DNA from: JBFLXN01 sp040755715 [NCBI: Candidatus Edwardsbacteria bacterium]
GTDB taxonomy: Bacteria > Edwardsbacteria > AC1 > JBFLXN01
Assembly (NCBI GenBank): GCA_040755715.1
Contig: JBFLXN010000079.1
Location: forward strand, 1-11,582
DNA: 11,582 bases
Direction: 5' to 3'
The notes under the pieces are model-generated. The model was not told the DNA's origin. It saw only the letters and a program-made list of their open reading frames with translations, and did no database searches. Of this stretch, positions 1 to 7,385 are shown piece by piece. Position 1 is the first letter of the stretch. Each line of letters starts with the position of its first letter. The position numbers were made by a program, and so were the translations under genes.

Positions 1-193
1 GATTAATTTTTTTTCATGATTAGATATTATACCGACTTTATCAGATTTTTCAAGTTTTTTAAAATATCTCATTGAAATTTGAGCCGCTGAAAACTGCTCA
101 AATTCATTTTGCATATAACCATTAGTTAATAAACTTTAGATTCTTGTTATCTTTTGCGGATGTTTTGCGGTCTTTGCGAACCGTAAACTCAAG
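1..193. other. Intergenic leader upstream of rdgB
   Basis: No gene was found here. The stretch is AT-rich with a T-run near position 7-14. It holds an imperfect hairpin at 73-106: AATTTGAGC (76-84) pairs with GCTCAAATT (96-104), and a one-base bulge allows two more pairs. Only four T follow, so it is at best a weak terminator of an upstream gene. At 152-179 there are two copies of TTTTGCGG and one TTTGCGA, spaced 10-11 bases apart, resembling the TTTGCG-type intergenic repeats of many environmental genomes. I found no convincing promoter for rdgB. Confidence 0.5.
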
Positions 194-829
194 ATGGAAA
201 TTGTCTTAGCTACTAAAAACAAAGATAAAATCCGGGAGATTTCACAAATTCTTGGTAGGGGCAGGTTTGAAACCTGCCCCTACACCTTCTCTTCTCTACT
301 TGATTATCCTGAAATACCCGAAATTATAGAAGATGGCAAGACCCTCGTAGAAAATGCCCTCAAGAAAGCCAGGACAGTAACAGCTTCTACAGGAAAGATT
401 GCCTTAGCGGATGACTCAGGTCTTGAGATTGACGCCCTGCAAGGAAGACCCGGTGTCTATTCCTCTCGTTTTGCCAGGGGCGTTAAATTTAACGCCCCTA
501 CCTATGCCCAAAATGTCAAAAAGGTGCTGAAACTTTTGAAAGGCATACCTCCGGCGAAAAGAAAAGCAAGATTTCGCTGTGTGGTAGCGATTGCCAAACC
601 CGCTAGGGGCGACCCGACGGGTCGCCCCTACTATGTTGCCGAAGGAAGCTGTTTGGGTCATATCACCGAAGAACCAAAAGGAAAAGGCGGTTTTGGCTAC
701 GACCCTATTTTTGTCCCTAAAGGTTTCAAAAAAACCTTTGCCGAATTTTCTCCACTAACAAAAAATCGCATTAGCCACAGAGCCAAAGCCTTAAGAAAGG
801 CAAAGAAGATTCTTCAAAAAATGCAATGA
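194..829 (+). CDS. rdgB: RdgB/HAM1 non-canonical purine NTP pyrophosphatase carrying three in-frame palindromes
   Basis: This cytoplasmic enzyme hydrolyses ITP, dITP and XTP to the monophosphate and pyrophosphate, keeping deaminated purines out of DNA and RNA. Visible family motifs are TKNKDK at residues 7-12 (substrate loop), DDSG at 73-76 with the catalytic Asp, GGFGYDP at 165-171 and SHR at 194-196 for base recognition. The length is 211 aa, against about 197 for E. coli RdgB from memory. The excess is explained by three palindromic inserts in variable segments at residues 21-31, 95-102 and 137-146. All key motifs survive, so the protein is probably active. The start is ATG without a clear Shine-Dalgarno (CTCAAG precedes it). 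Its stop overlaps the next ATG in an ATGA junction, implying translational coupling. Confidence 0.95.
   Translation: MEIVLATKNKDKIREISQILGRGRFETCPYTFSSLLDYPEIPEIIEDGKTLVENALKKARTVTASTGKIALADDSGLEIDALQGRPGVYSSRFARGVKFNAPTYAQNVKKVLKLLKGIPPAKRKARFRCVVAIAKPARGDPTGRPYYVAEGSCLGHITEEPKGKGGFGYDPIFVPKGFKKTFAEFSPLTKNRISHRAKALRKAKKILQKMQ
255..283. repeat. Palindromic element 1 inside rdgB
   Basis: Perfect inverted repeat with 14-nt arms around G269. The left arm GTAGGGGCAGGTTT (255-268) is the exact reverse complement of 270-283. It is read in frame as codons AGG GGC ... CCC TAC and encodes RGRFETCPY at residues 22-30. This lies in the normally variable segment between the first helix and the conserved EDGKT region of RdgB. 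Confidence 0.9.
476..499. repeat. Palindromic element 2 inside rdgB
   Basis: Perfect 12+12 palindrome, AGGGGCGTTAAA followed by its reverse complement. The right flank continues TAC as in the other copies. The left flank reads CC where GT would be expected, consistent with two substitutions after insertion. It encodes RGVKFNAP at residues 95-102, where other RdgB proteins have a short Gly/Glu loop after the S(A/S)R(Y/F) motif. Confidence 0.9.
604..630. repeat. Palindromic element 3 inside rdgB
   Basis: Perfect inverted repeat with 13-nt arms around A617. TAGGGGCGACCCG (604-616) is the reverse complement of 618-630. It encodes RGDPTGRPY at residues 138-146, in the strand-connecting loop after RCVVAIA. 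It shares the outer TAGGGGC/GCCCCTA core with elements 1 and 2 but has a different centre. Confidence 0.9.
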
Positions 830-1803
830 AAAAACACTTGTGGACTGCTATTCGCATCCTCATTAGTCTGGGGTTGATTGCTTTTATTTTGCTGAAGGTT
901 GATTTGAAATTGCTTCTGGCTCACCTTCACTCTACTCGGCTGGCTTATGTTGTTTTGGCAGTATTTGGTTACCTTCTGATTGTCTTCATTTGTGCTTATC
1001 GCTGGCGTTTACTTCTAAGAGTGCAAGAAATCAATAGCGAAATTGAGTATTTAGCTTCACTCTTTTTTATTGGGCTCTTCTTCAATAATTTTCTGCCCAC
1101 CAGTTTTGGTGGTGACCTATTAAGACTATATTACATCGCAGAGGAAAGTGGAAAGAAGAGCGAGTCGTTTGCTTCCATTCTGGTTGATAGAGCGACGGGA
1201 TTCTTTGCTACTCTCTTTGTCGCTTTTTTAGCCCTGATTTTTTTATTACATCAACAACAAGGGCAAAACATGCTTAAAATAGTGATTATCATTTCAGCAA
1301 TCGTGGCTTTGTTAGGAGTATTGTTTTTTAGCCGAAGAATTGTTAGACGATTTCGTTTTATTCTCAACTTACCTTTGATTGTCAAAATAGAGGATAAGAT
1401 AAAGAAAGCCTATAACTCTATCTACCTTTATAGAAAAAAACCAGTCATTATTGCCAAAACATTCTTGATTTCCTGTGTTATCCAATTTCTGCTAGTCACT
1501 GTCATCTATTTGCTTGCTCTCTCTCTTCGCCTAAATCTTCCGATGCTTCCGTTTTTCCTCTATGTGCCGGTTATTTCGCTTATAAGTATGATTCCTATTT
1601 CTATCAATGCCTGGGGATTGCAGGAGGGAAGTTATGTCGTCCTGTTCGGCCAGGCAGGATTGGGCAAAGAATCTGCTTTGGCTCTTTCCTTATTCGTTCA
1701 CTTCTTGCTTGTCTTCATTAGCCTTTTTGGAGGGGTAATTTTTCTCATTCAAGGGGGCCGATCGTTAAAAAGTAAAAAGATAAAACCAAAACTTAAAATT
1801 TGA
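826..1803 (+). CDS. LPG-synthase-like (UPF0104 / PF03706) integral membrane protein
   Basis: A 325-aa polytopic inner-membrane protein of the family named after the transmembrane domain of lysylphosphatidylglycerol synthase (MprF). About eight hydrophobic segments are visible near residues 8-24, 39-58, 74-92, 124-142, 151-168, 211-232, 243-260 and 282-308. The family signature NNFLPTSFGGDLLR is at 87-100, DR at 121-122, and the late NAWGLQEG motif at 261-268. The soluble aminoacyl-transferase domain of MprF is absent, so this is the stand-alone form. Its substrate is unknown; lipid or polyprenyl-linked glycan transport has been suggested for relatives. The ATG overlaps the rdgB stop. The Lys-rich C-terminus (KSKKIKPKLKI) is encoded by an A-rich, repeat-like stretch and may be a late extension. 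Confidence 0.85.
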   Translation: MKKHLWTAIRILISLGLIAFILLKVDLKLLLAHLHSTRLAYVVLAVFGYLLIVFICAYRWRLLLRVQEINSEIEYLASLFFIGLFFNNFLPTSFGGDLLRLYYIAEESGKKSESFASILVDRATGFFATLFVAFLALIFLLHQQQGQNMLKIVIIISAIVALLGVLFFSRRIVRRFRFILNLPLIVKIEDKIKKAYNSIYLYRKKPVIIAKTFLISCVIQFLLVTVIYLLALSLRLNLPMLPFFLYVPVISLISMIPISINAWGLQEGSYVVLFGQAGLGKESALALSLFVHFLLVFISLFGGVIFLIQGGRSLKSKKIKPKLKI

Positions 1804-1852
1804 ATTTTTGACTGTGGTTTTTACTTTTTCGTTTTTCCTTTTGAGTTATCAA

Positions 1853-2929
1853 ATGTGGTCGCAGAAAGGATTTCTTCTCCTCATACTATTTTCTCTTCTC
1901 GCATTTGACAAAAATATTTTCGCAGAAGAGAGGATTTTTATTCTACCACTGCAGTTTAATTATTATCATCTGACCTCAGCCAGAGAACTGAGTTTAGGAG
2001 AAATTTACCAAGCGGATAAATCACAATTTCTATCAAGTAGTGGTGGGGAAAATCCTCAGATATCTCTGGGAATAAGTTATCTCAGTCCGACACAAAGTCA
2101 CAACAAGGTTCAGACAAAAAATTCACTTGCCTCGCCCGGATTTTTTGCCTTAGATGTGCCGTTAAAAAATATTGATTTGAGCATAATCTATCACCTCTTA
2201 TACAAGGCAAATATCAGTTTCTATCCGAGTTTCTTGGATACTTCTGGAAGCATCAGTATTGACCAGTTTATTTTAAATGTTCACGAATTGGGATTGTCTG
2301 TTTCTTCTCTAGTAACACCTAATTTAGGCGTCTATGGTTGTTTGAGTTATGTAAAATCAGAGAGTTATTGGTGGCATAGAGGTGAATTAGTGGCTAAAGG
2401 ATTTCCTCAAGGATTTGGTTTTAGCGGGCTGACGAGGCTCGGAATTAGTGATGAGCTCTGGCTTTCGGTGGGTATGAGTACGAGACGAATTTTAAAAGGG
2501 TATTCAGACCGCCTGCTCCCTGACGGCACAAAGTTGGGATTTGAAGGGACAGTTCCACAGAAGACATTTGCGAGTATATCTTATCAGTTAGAGGAAGATT
2601 TCAGAGCATTTTTTCAGGTAGTGATGACTGGTTGGCAGGTAACTTCCTGGAATTACTCAGCTAGGACAGATTTTCACGGTGGGATAGAAATAGAAGTTAT
2701 CCCACAAAAGTTTTGGGTGCGTTTCGGAGGTTTTACTTTATATCATCCGATTGATGAGGAGGTCAGGATTGAAAATTCACACTTGCGGGACCAGTTTTTT
2801 TTTACGACAGGGATTGGGTTTATAAAGAAACCCTTTGAGTTTAATCTTGGTTTTGGGACCAGCCGGATATTTTCAAAGGGATGTTTGTCTCAAGAGCGTG
2901 GCGCCGTGACAATGACAATGGAATTGTAA
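1853..2929 (+). CDS. Secreted, probable outer-membrane beta-barrel protein of unknown function
   Basis: I do not recognise the family. I prefer the ATG at 1853 (358 aa) over the TTG at 1808. The upstream codons come from a T-rich, repeat-like stretch, and the ATG begins a clean signal peptide: MWSQKG, the hydrophobic run FLLLILFSLLAF, then a likely signal peptidase I site IFA|EE. The mature part lacks hydrophobic helices. It is rich in alternating polar/aromatic segments ending in Tyr, Phe or Trp, such as FRAFFQVVMTGWQVTSW and EFNLGFGTSRIF, and ends in a strand-like VTMTMEL, all as in outer-membrane barrels. It follows the membrane protein gene by 49 nt and is probably co-transcribed. No good Shine-Dalgarno is visible. 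Barrel assignment is inference. Confidence 0.6.
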   Translation: MWSQKGFLLLILFSLLAFDKNIFAEERIFILPLQFNYYHLTSARELSLGEIYQADKSQFLSSSGGENPQISLGISYLSPTQSHNKVQTKNSLASPGFFALDVPLKNIDLSIIYHLLYKANISFYPSFLDTSGSISIDQFILNVHELGLSVSSLVTPNLGVYGCLSYVKSESYWWHRGELVAKGFPQGFGFSGLTRLGISDELWLSVGMSTRRILKGYSDRLLPDGTKLGFEGTVPQKTFASISYQLEEDFRAFFQVVMTGWQVTSWNYSARTDFHGGIEIEVIPQKFWVRFGGFTLYHPIDEEVRIENSHLRDQFFFTTGIGFIKKPFEFNLGFGTSRIFSKGCLSQERGAVTMTMEL

Positions 2930-2939
2930 TAGGAAATTA

Positions 2940-3100
2940 TACCACGGAAACACAGAAATCAATGGAAATTTATAGAAACGGATAGAAATTAGTTACAAAA
3001 AAACAAATTTTCCGCCAAGGGCGGATCTGCCTGAGGCACGACAATAAATTTCTACCAATTTCAATCTATTTCATATTCATTTTTCCGTGCTTTCGTGGTA
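2940..3100. repeat. Fold-back intergenic repeat (ACCACG...CGTGGT type)
   Basis: The outer ends are inverted: ACCACGGAAACACAGAAA (2941-2958) matches the reverse complement of 3082-3099 (ACCACGAAAGCACGGAAA) at 15 of 18 positions. Further in, GAAATTTAT-like and GATAGAAATT/GATTGAAATT segments continue the inversion. The centre holds two short hairpins, TCCGCC-AAG-GGCGGA (3011-3025) and TGCC-TGA-GGCA (3028-3038). A T7 run (3104-3110) follows the right end, so the element could also terminate transcripts of the upstream gene. Confidence 0.7.
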
Positions 3101-3119
3101 AGGTTTTTTTCTTGGCCAA

Positions 3120-3647
3120 ATGACCACACCATTATCTCAATCTCAGCGAGAGAAACGAAGCGTAGCCTTCAATTCTATGCTTGCCGCTGTCTTCCTTACA
3201 GCGATGAAATTAATCGTCGGACTTATAACCGGAAGTTTGGGCATCCTCGCTGAAGCCGCTCACTCTGCCCTGGATTTAGGAGCAACCGTAATTACTTGCC
3301 TAGCGGTTAGGGTATCTGATAAGCCAGCGGATGCAGAACACCAATATGGACACGGCAAGATTGAAAGTTTTTCCGCACTGATTGAAGTATTATTCCTTTT
3401 GGTAACTTGCGGTTGGATTATGGTGGAGGCAATAGATAGAATTTCTGGCAAAGGGTTTCAAGTGCAAGCAAGTTGGATTGGTTTTCTGACGATGGGTATT
3501 TCTATTACAGTAGATATTTCTCGCGCCAAAGCCTTGTCCAAAATGGCTAAAAAATATCAAAGCCAAGCCTTAGAGGCAGACGCGCTTCATTTTTCTAACG
3601 ATGTCTGGAGTTCCTTAACCGTGAAAAAACTTGACCTACCACGATGA
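3120..3647 (+). pseudogene. Truncated cation diffusion facilitator (CDF) transporter
   Basis: The first 165 or so residues are clearly an N-terminal CDF protein (proton-coupled Zn/Fe/Mn efflux, inner membrane). TM1 is near residues 19-39. The metal-site HSALD is in TM2 (48-52), followed by the family motif HQYGHGKIES. TM3-TM4 come next, then HFSND, the second metal-site motif at the start of TM5. Intact members are about 290-400 aa with TM5, TM6 and a cytoplasmic C-terminal domain. Here homology stops after HFSNDVWSSL and the frame ends in TVKKLDLPR. The last codons and the stop overlap the smc promoter (3631-3660), so a deletion has joined the gene to the smc upstream region. No C-terminal part was seen in another frame downstream. 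It is almost certainly non-functional as a transporter. No Shine-Dalgarno precedes the ATG. Confidence 0.85.
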
Positions 3648-3660
3648 AATTTGGTATAAT
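3631..3660 (+). promoter_or_regulatory. Strong sigma70-type promoter of smc
   Basis: -35 TTGACC (3631-3636), an 18-bp spacer, and consensus -10 TATAAT (3655-3660) preceded by TGG, which makes an extended -10. The predicted transcript starts near 3667, about 40 nt before the smc ATG. The promoter overlaps the last codons of the truncated CDF gene. Confidence 0.8.
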
Positions 3661-3705
3661 AAGAACCAAACAGACAATCTTTTTCTTTTGACTGTTGACT
3701 TTATT

Positions 3706-6700
3706 ATGCACCTTACCCGAGTAGAAATCTTCGGATTTAAATCATTTCCTAAAAAACTTGACTTAGAATTTGGTCAAGGCATTACCGCCATTGTCGGCCC
3801 TAATGGCTGTGGCAAGACAAACATCGTTGACGCCATCCGCTGGTGCCTAGGGGAACAAAGCCTCAAAGCCTTACGCAGCGAAAATATGGAAGACGTCATC
3901 TTTAATGGCACCAAAGACGAAAAGCCTCTTTCCTTAGCCGAAGTTTCTCTCACCTTCTCTAACGAAAAAAGAATTCTCCCGCTTGATTATAGCGAAGTTT
4001 CCATTACCCGGAGAGTCTTTCGTTCTGGTGAAAGCGAGTATTTTATCAACAAAAATCCCTGCAGGCTAAAAGATATTACCGACCTCTTCCTCAATACCGG
4101 TCTGGGGGCTGATACCTACTCAATGATTGAAGCCAAAATGATTGAAACGGTTCTTTCAGACAACCCTTCCGAAAGACGCAACCTCTTTGAAGAAGCCGCC
4201 GGCATCGCTAAATATCGCCAACAAAAAAAACAAACTGAACGCAAATTAGCCGCCACCGAAGAAGACCTGCTGAGACTTAATGATATTATGACTGAACTGG
4301 AAAGACGCCTGCGCTCTCTAAAGCGCCAAGCCAGAAAAGCCAGAGTCTATGATGCCCTGAAGAAGGAACTAAAGGAATTGGCACTGAGATTAGCGAGCTG
4401 GGAAAACCAGCACTTCTTAGAAGAAGAAAAGAGACTACAAGGAGGAATCCTTGCCAAAGAAGAAGAAAAAAGAAATCTTTCAATCCATATTGAGAATTTT
4501 GAAAAAGATTTAAAAGAAATGAGAGAAACCCTCAGCCTGAATGAACAAAGAATTGGAGAAAGACAAGATGAATTAAATCGCCTGATCGACGGTGTTCAAA
4601 AATTAGAAAATGAAGTAATCGTCTTGCGGGAAAGAGAGCACTCCTTAGAAGAATCAATCCGCCACAATGAAGAAGAAGTCAAAAGTCTTCTGAGCCAAAT
4701 GACTGAAGCCGAGGAACAGAACCAGCGACTCCGTCAACAAAGAGAAGAACTGAAAAATAAATTGAGTCAAATAGAACTCACTCTCCAATCAAAAGAAGAA
4801 GAACTCTTTAGTCTGACAAACGAAATCATTGACAAAAAAATTGCCTTAGGGGAATGCCGGCAGAAATTTTGGGAAAATAAGAAGTGTGAGGGAGAAAAAA
4901 GAGAAACACTAACCTTGCTCTCTGCCCGCCTGGAAGAAGGTCAAAGGCAACTTGAAACCATTACTCAAGAAAAAATTCATCTGAAAGAAGAAACCGAAGA
5001 AAGACACCGCACCTGGCAAGCAGTAACTGCTCTACTTCAGACAGAAACCCAAGAGTTAAAATCACTCTCCGCCGAGATAAATCGCATTCAACAAGAATTA
5101 CTCTTTCAGGAAGAAAGATTAAAAACCTTAGAAAAAACCCTCGCTGAACTTGCCAATCAAATTCAAGTAACTGAGGGAGAAATGAAAGTTTTACAAGGAA
5201 TCAAGGAGAGATACGAAGGCTATAGTGAAGCGGTGCGTTTCCTGGTGACAGAAAGAAAAGAAAATTTGGTCAGTTTAGCTGAAGTATTAGAAGTTGAAGA
5301 GTCCTATCGTCCTGCCATTGAATCTGCTCTGGGTGAGAAACTTCAATACTTATTGGTAGAGAATCAAACACAAGCCAAACAGGCAGTGGAACTTTTGAAA
5401 AAAGAGAGTAGAGGTAGTGCAACTTTTATCCCCTTGGATTCATTCCGTTCTCAGAACAAAAAACTTTCTTTACCTGAGGATGAAAATATTCTTGGACCAG
5501 CCAGTCAATTTGTCCAATGCACTCATCCTCGCTATAAGCCAATGGTTGATGAATTTCTTAGCCAGGTCGTTTTAGTAAAAGACATAAGTAAAGCAATTTC
5601 AATAAGGGAAAATACCTACTGGTGTTCAGTAAATCTTGACGGAGAAATTTTGACTTCCTCAGGTCTTTTGAGTGGAGGAAGACAGAAGAAAGAAGAGGTG
5701 GGACTTTTAGAGCGCCACCATCGCCTTGAGTCTTTGCCAAAACAATTAGAAGAGTTAAAACAAAAAGAAGAACAACTTGCTCACCAAACCAATCGCTTGA
5801 AAGAAATAGTGGCTACTTTGACAGGACAGCTTGAAGAACGCCGGAATTCCCAAACTCTAACCCAGGAAACAATTTTTAAACAAGAAAAAGAAGAAGGGCA
5901 ACTTGCTTTAGAGTTAAAGATTTTAGAGGAAAAGAGAACTCTACTCTGTTCTTCAGAGAGTAAATGGCAAAATCAATTGAGTGAACTAAAAGAGAAACTC
6001 CAGAAAGAACAAGAAACTTTAGTGTCTTTTACCGAGGAAAACCAACAGCGAGAGCAGTTTGTGGTGCAGGAAGAAGAAAGACTTAAGGAAAAGGAAAGAA
6101 GAAAGGAAATTCTTGGAGAGGAAGTAAACTCTTTGAAGATAGAAAGTGCCAAACAAAAAGAAATATTAGAAAGCCTTTGGCGAGAAGAAAAATCCTGGCA
6201 AAAACAACAGAAGCAAATTTTTGAATCAATAGAAGTTAGGCGCCAGCAATCAGAAGGATCATTTAAACTTGTGGCTGAACTGCAGGAAAAAATCAAACAA
6301 ACTGGACTTTTGTTACAAAAAGAACAAGAAAAAAAGACTGAATATTTGCATCAACGGGAACAACTGCAAAGAGAGAGTCAATTATTGTTACAAAGGTTAA
6401 AGGAGAGAGAAGAAACGGTTCATCAAAAAAGAGCAATACTTAACCAGATTCAAGAGTCTCTTTATGAATACCAACTCGCTTTGGGTCAAATTGAAGGTAA
6501 GAGAAAAAACTTGGCCGAAAGAATCAAAGAAGAATATGAATTATCCCTAGAAAAGGTGGGGGTTCAATATATTGAACCATTACCTCCAGAAGAAACATCA
6601 TTTAATCCTGAAGAGACGAAAAACAAAGTAGAGAATATCAAATCCCGCATTAAGCGATTGGGAGCGGTGAATATGGTTGCCTTTGAGGAGTATCAGGCAG

Positions 6701-7248
6701 AAAATCAACGATATGAATTTCTTTCTGGGCAGCGGGCTGACCTTCTAAAAGCCAAGGAGGACTTGCAAACAACCATCAGAAAGATTGACGAAACTGCCAA
6801 AACGATGTTTCTGGAAACTTTTTCTGCTATCAGAGATGGCTTCTCTTGTGTCTTTCGCCAACTCTTTGAAGGTGGTGAAACAGATTTAAGATTGGCGGGT
6901 GAGGACCCTCTGGAAGCCGAAATTGAAATCTTAGCGAATCCTGAAGGAAAATCCTTGCGTTCCATTGCTCTGCTTTCCGGAGGGGAAAGGGCCTTAACCG
7001 CTTTAGCCCTTCTCTTTGGGATTTATCTGGTCAAGCCTGCCCCCTTTTGTATTTTAGATGAAGTTGATGCACCTTTGGACGATGCCAATGTTCAGCGATT
7101 TGTCTCTTTACTAAAAGATTTCCGAGAGAAGACACAATTTGCCATTATTACTCATAACAAGAGGACGATGGAAGTAGCCGAGCGACTCTATGGGGTAACA
7201 ATGGAAGAGATGGGCATTTCCAAAGTTGTCTCGGTGAAATTTGACTAA
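3706..7248 (+). CDS. smc: Chromosome segregation protein SMC
   Basis: A condensin-type ATPase that dimerises at its hinge and, with ScpA/ScpB, extrudes and organises chromosomal DNA. From the ATG at 3706 it is 1180 aa, the usual SMC length. An in-frame TTG at 3631 is rejected because it is the -35 box. Visible parts are the N-terminal head beginning MHLTRVEIFGFKSF, Walker A GPNGCGKTN (31-39), a first long Glu/Lys/Gln coiled coil (about 170-500), and the hinge (about 505-660) ending in TSSGLLSGGR. A second coiled coil follows (about 665-1000), then the C-terminal head with ABC signature LSGGE (1090-1094) and Walker B CILDEVD (1115-1121). The D-loop follows directly. A palindrome-derived loop lies at about residues 951-960. 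No good Shine-Dalgarno is visible. ScpA and ScpB are not in the window. Confidence 0.97.
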   Translation: MHLTRVEIFGFKSFPKKLDLEFGQGITAIVGPNGCGKTNIVDAIRWCLGEQSLKALRSENMEDVIFNGTKDEKPLSLAEVSLTFSNEKRILPLDYSEVSITRRVFRSGESEYFINKNPCRLKDITDLFLNTGLGADTYSMIEAKMIETVLSDNPSERRNLFEEAAGIAKYRQQKKQTERKLAATEEDLLRLNDIMTELERRLRSLKRQARKARVYDALKKELKELALRLASWENQHFLEEEKRLQGGILAKEEEKRNLSIHIENFEKDLKEMRETLSLNEQRIGERQDELNRLIDGVQKLENEVIVLREREHSLEESIRHNEEEVKSLLSQMTEAEEQNQRLRQQREELKNKLSQIELTLQSKEEELFSLTNEIIDKKIALGECRQKFWENKKCEGEKRETLTLLSARLEEGQRQLETITQEKIHLKEETEERHRTWQAVTALLQTETQELKSLSAEINRIQQELLFQEERLKTLEKTLAELANQIQVTEGEMKVLQGIKERYEGYSEAVRFLVTERKENLVSLAEVLEVEESYRPAIESALGEKLQYLLVENQTQAKQAVELLKKESRGSATFIPLDSFRSQNKKLSLPEDENILGPASQFVQCTHPRYKPMVDEFLSQVVLVKDISKAISIRENTYWCSVNLDGEILTSSGLLSGGRQKKEEVGLLERHHRLESLPKQLEELKQKEEQLAHQTNRLKEIVATLTGQLEERRNSQTLTQETIFKQEKEEGQLALELKILEEKRTLLCSSESKWQNQLSELKEKLQKEQETLVSFTEENQQREQFVVQEEERLKEKERRKEILGEEVNSLKIESAKQKEILESLWREEKSWQKQQKQIFESIEVRRQQSEGSFKLVAELQEKIKQTGLLLQKEQEKKTEYLHQREQLQRESQLLLQRLKEREETVHQKRAILNQIQESLYEYQLALGQIEGKRKNLAERIKEEYELSLEKVGVQYIEPLPPEETSFNPEETKNKVENIKSRIKRLGAVNMVAFEEYQAENQRYEFLSGQRADLLKAKEDLQTTIRKIDETAKTMFLETFSAIRDGFSCVFRQLFEGGETDLRLAGEDPLEAEIEILANPEGKSLRSIALLSGGERALTALALLFGIYLVKPAPFCILDEVDAPLDDANVQRFVSLLKDFREKTQFAIITHNKRTMEVAERLYGVTMEEMGISKVVSVKFD
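6556..6583. repeat. Degenerate palindromic element inside smc
   Basis: It contains a perfect 18-bp palindrome, GGTTCAATATATTGAACC (6561-6578). The flanks read GTGGG on the left and ATTAC on the right. These fit the GTAGGGG.../...CCCCTAC framework of the rdgB elements with three substitutions. It encodes VGVQYIEPLP in a variable loop between the second coiled coil and the C-terminal head. The reading phase differs from that in rdgB. Confidence 0.55.
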
Positions 7249-7261
7249 AATAGTAGCGAGA

Positions 7262-7348
7262 ATTGGGTTTATGGGGTTTTCTCGGTTTATTGGGTTCGGG
7301 TTATTAAAACCCAATGAACCCAAAAAACTCAACAAACTCAATTAACCC
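7262..7348. repeat. 9-nt-periodic inverted repeat array downstream of smc
   Basis: Four consecutive 9-mers (ATTGGGTTT, ATGGGGTTT, TCTCGGTTT, ATTGGGTTC) are followed by a centre GGGTT-ATTAA-AACCC (7298-7312). Four 9-mers of the opposite orientation then follow (AATGAACCC, AAAAAACTC, AACAAACTC, AATTAACCC). The register is unbroken. The whole stretch could fold into one long imperfect hairpin and may end transcription from both the smc side and the opposing gene. Confidence 0.8.
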
Positions 7349-7385
7349 AATACTCTCTACTTGCCGAGCGTAAGTGAGGCTTATC

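Noticed and set aside
416-661. Minus-strand reading frame opposite rdgB
   Set aside because: It lies entirely opposite a well-supported enzyme gene. Its repeats are the same palindromes read on the other strand.
2679-2703. GTGGGATA/TATCCCAC inverted repeat in the barrel gene
   Set aside because: Eight-bp arms with a 9-base gap are expected by chance in a window this size, and there is no link to the other repeat families.
3631-3705. Longer smc frame from TTG at 3631
   Set aside because: The TTG is the -35 box and the frame crosses a consensus TATAAT. SMC proteins begin close to the HLTRVEIFGFKSF block, as given by the ATG at 3706.
3600-3705. Simple frameshift in the CDF gene with the rest downstream
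   Set aside because: No CDF-like TM5-TM6 sequence is present in any frame before the smc start, so this is a deletion and not a frameshift.
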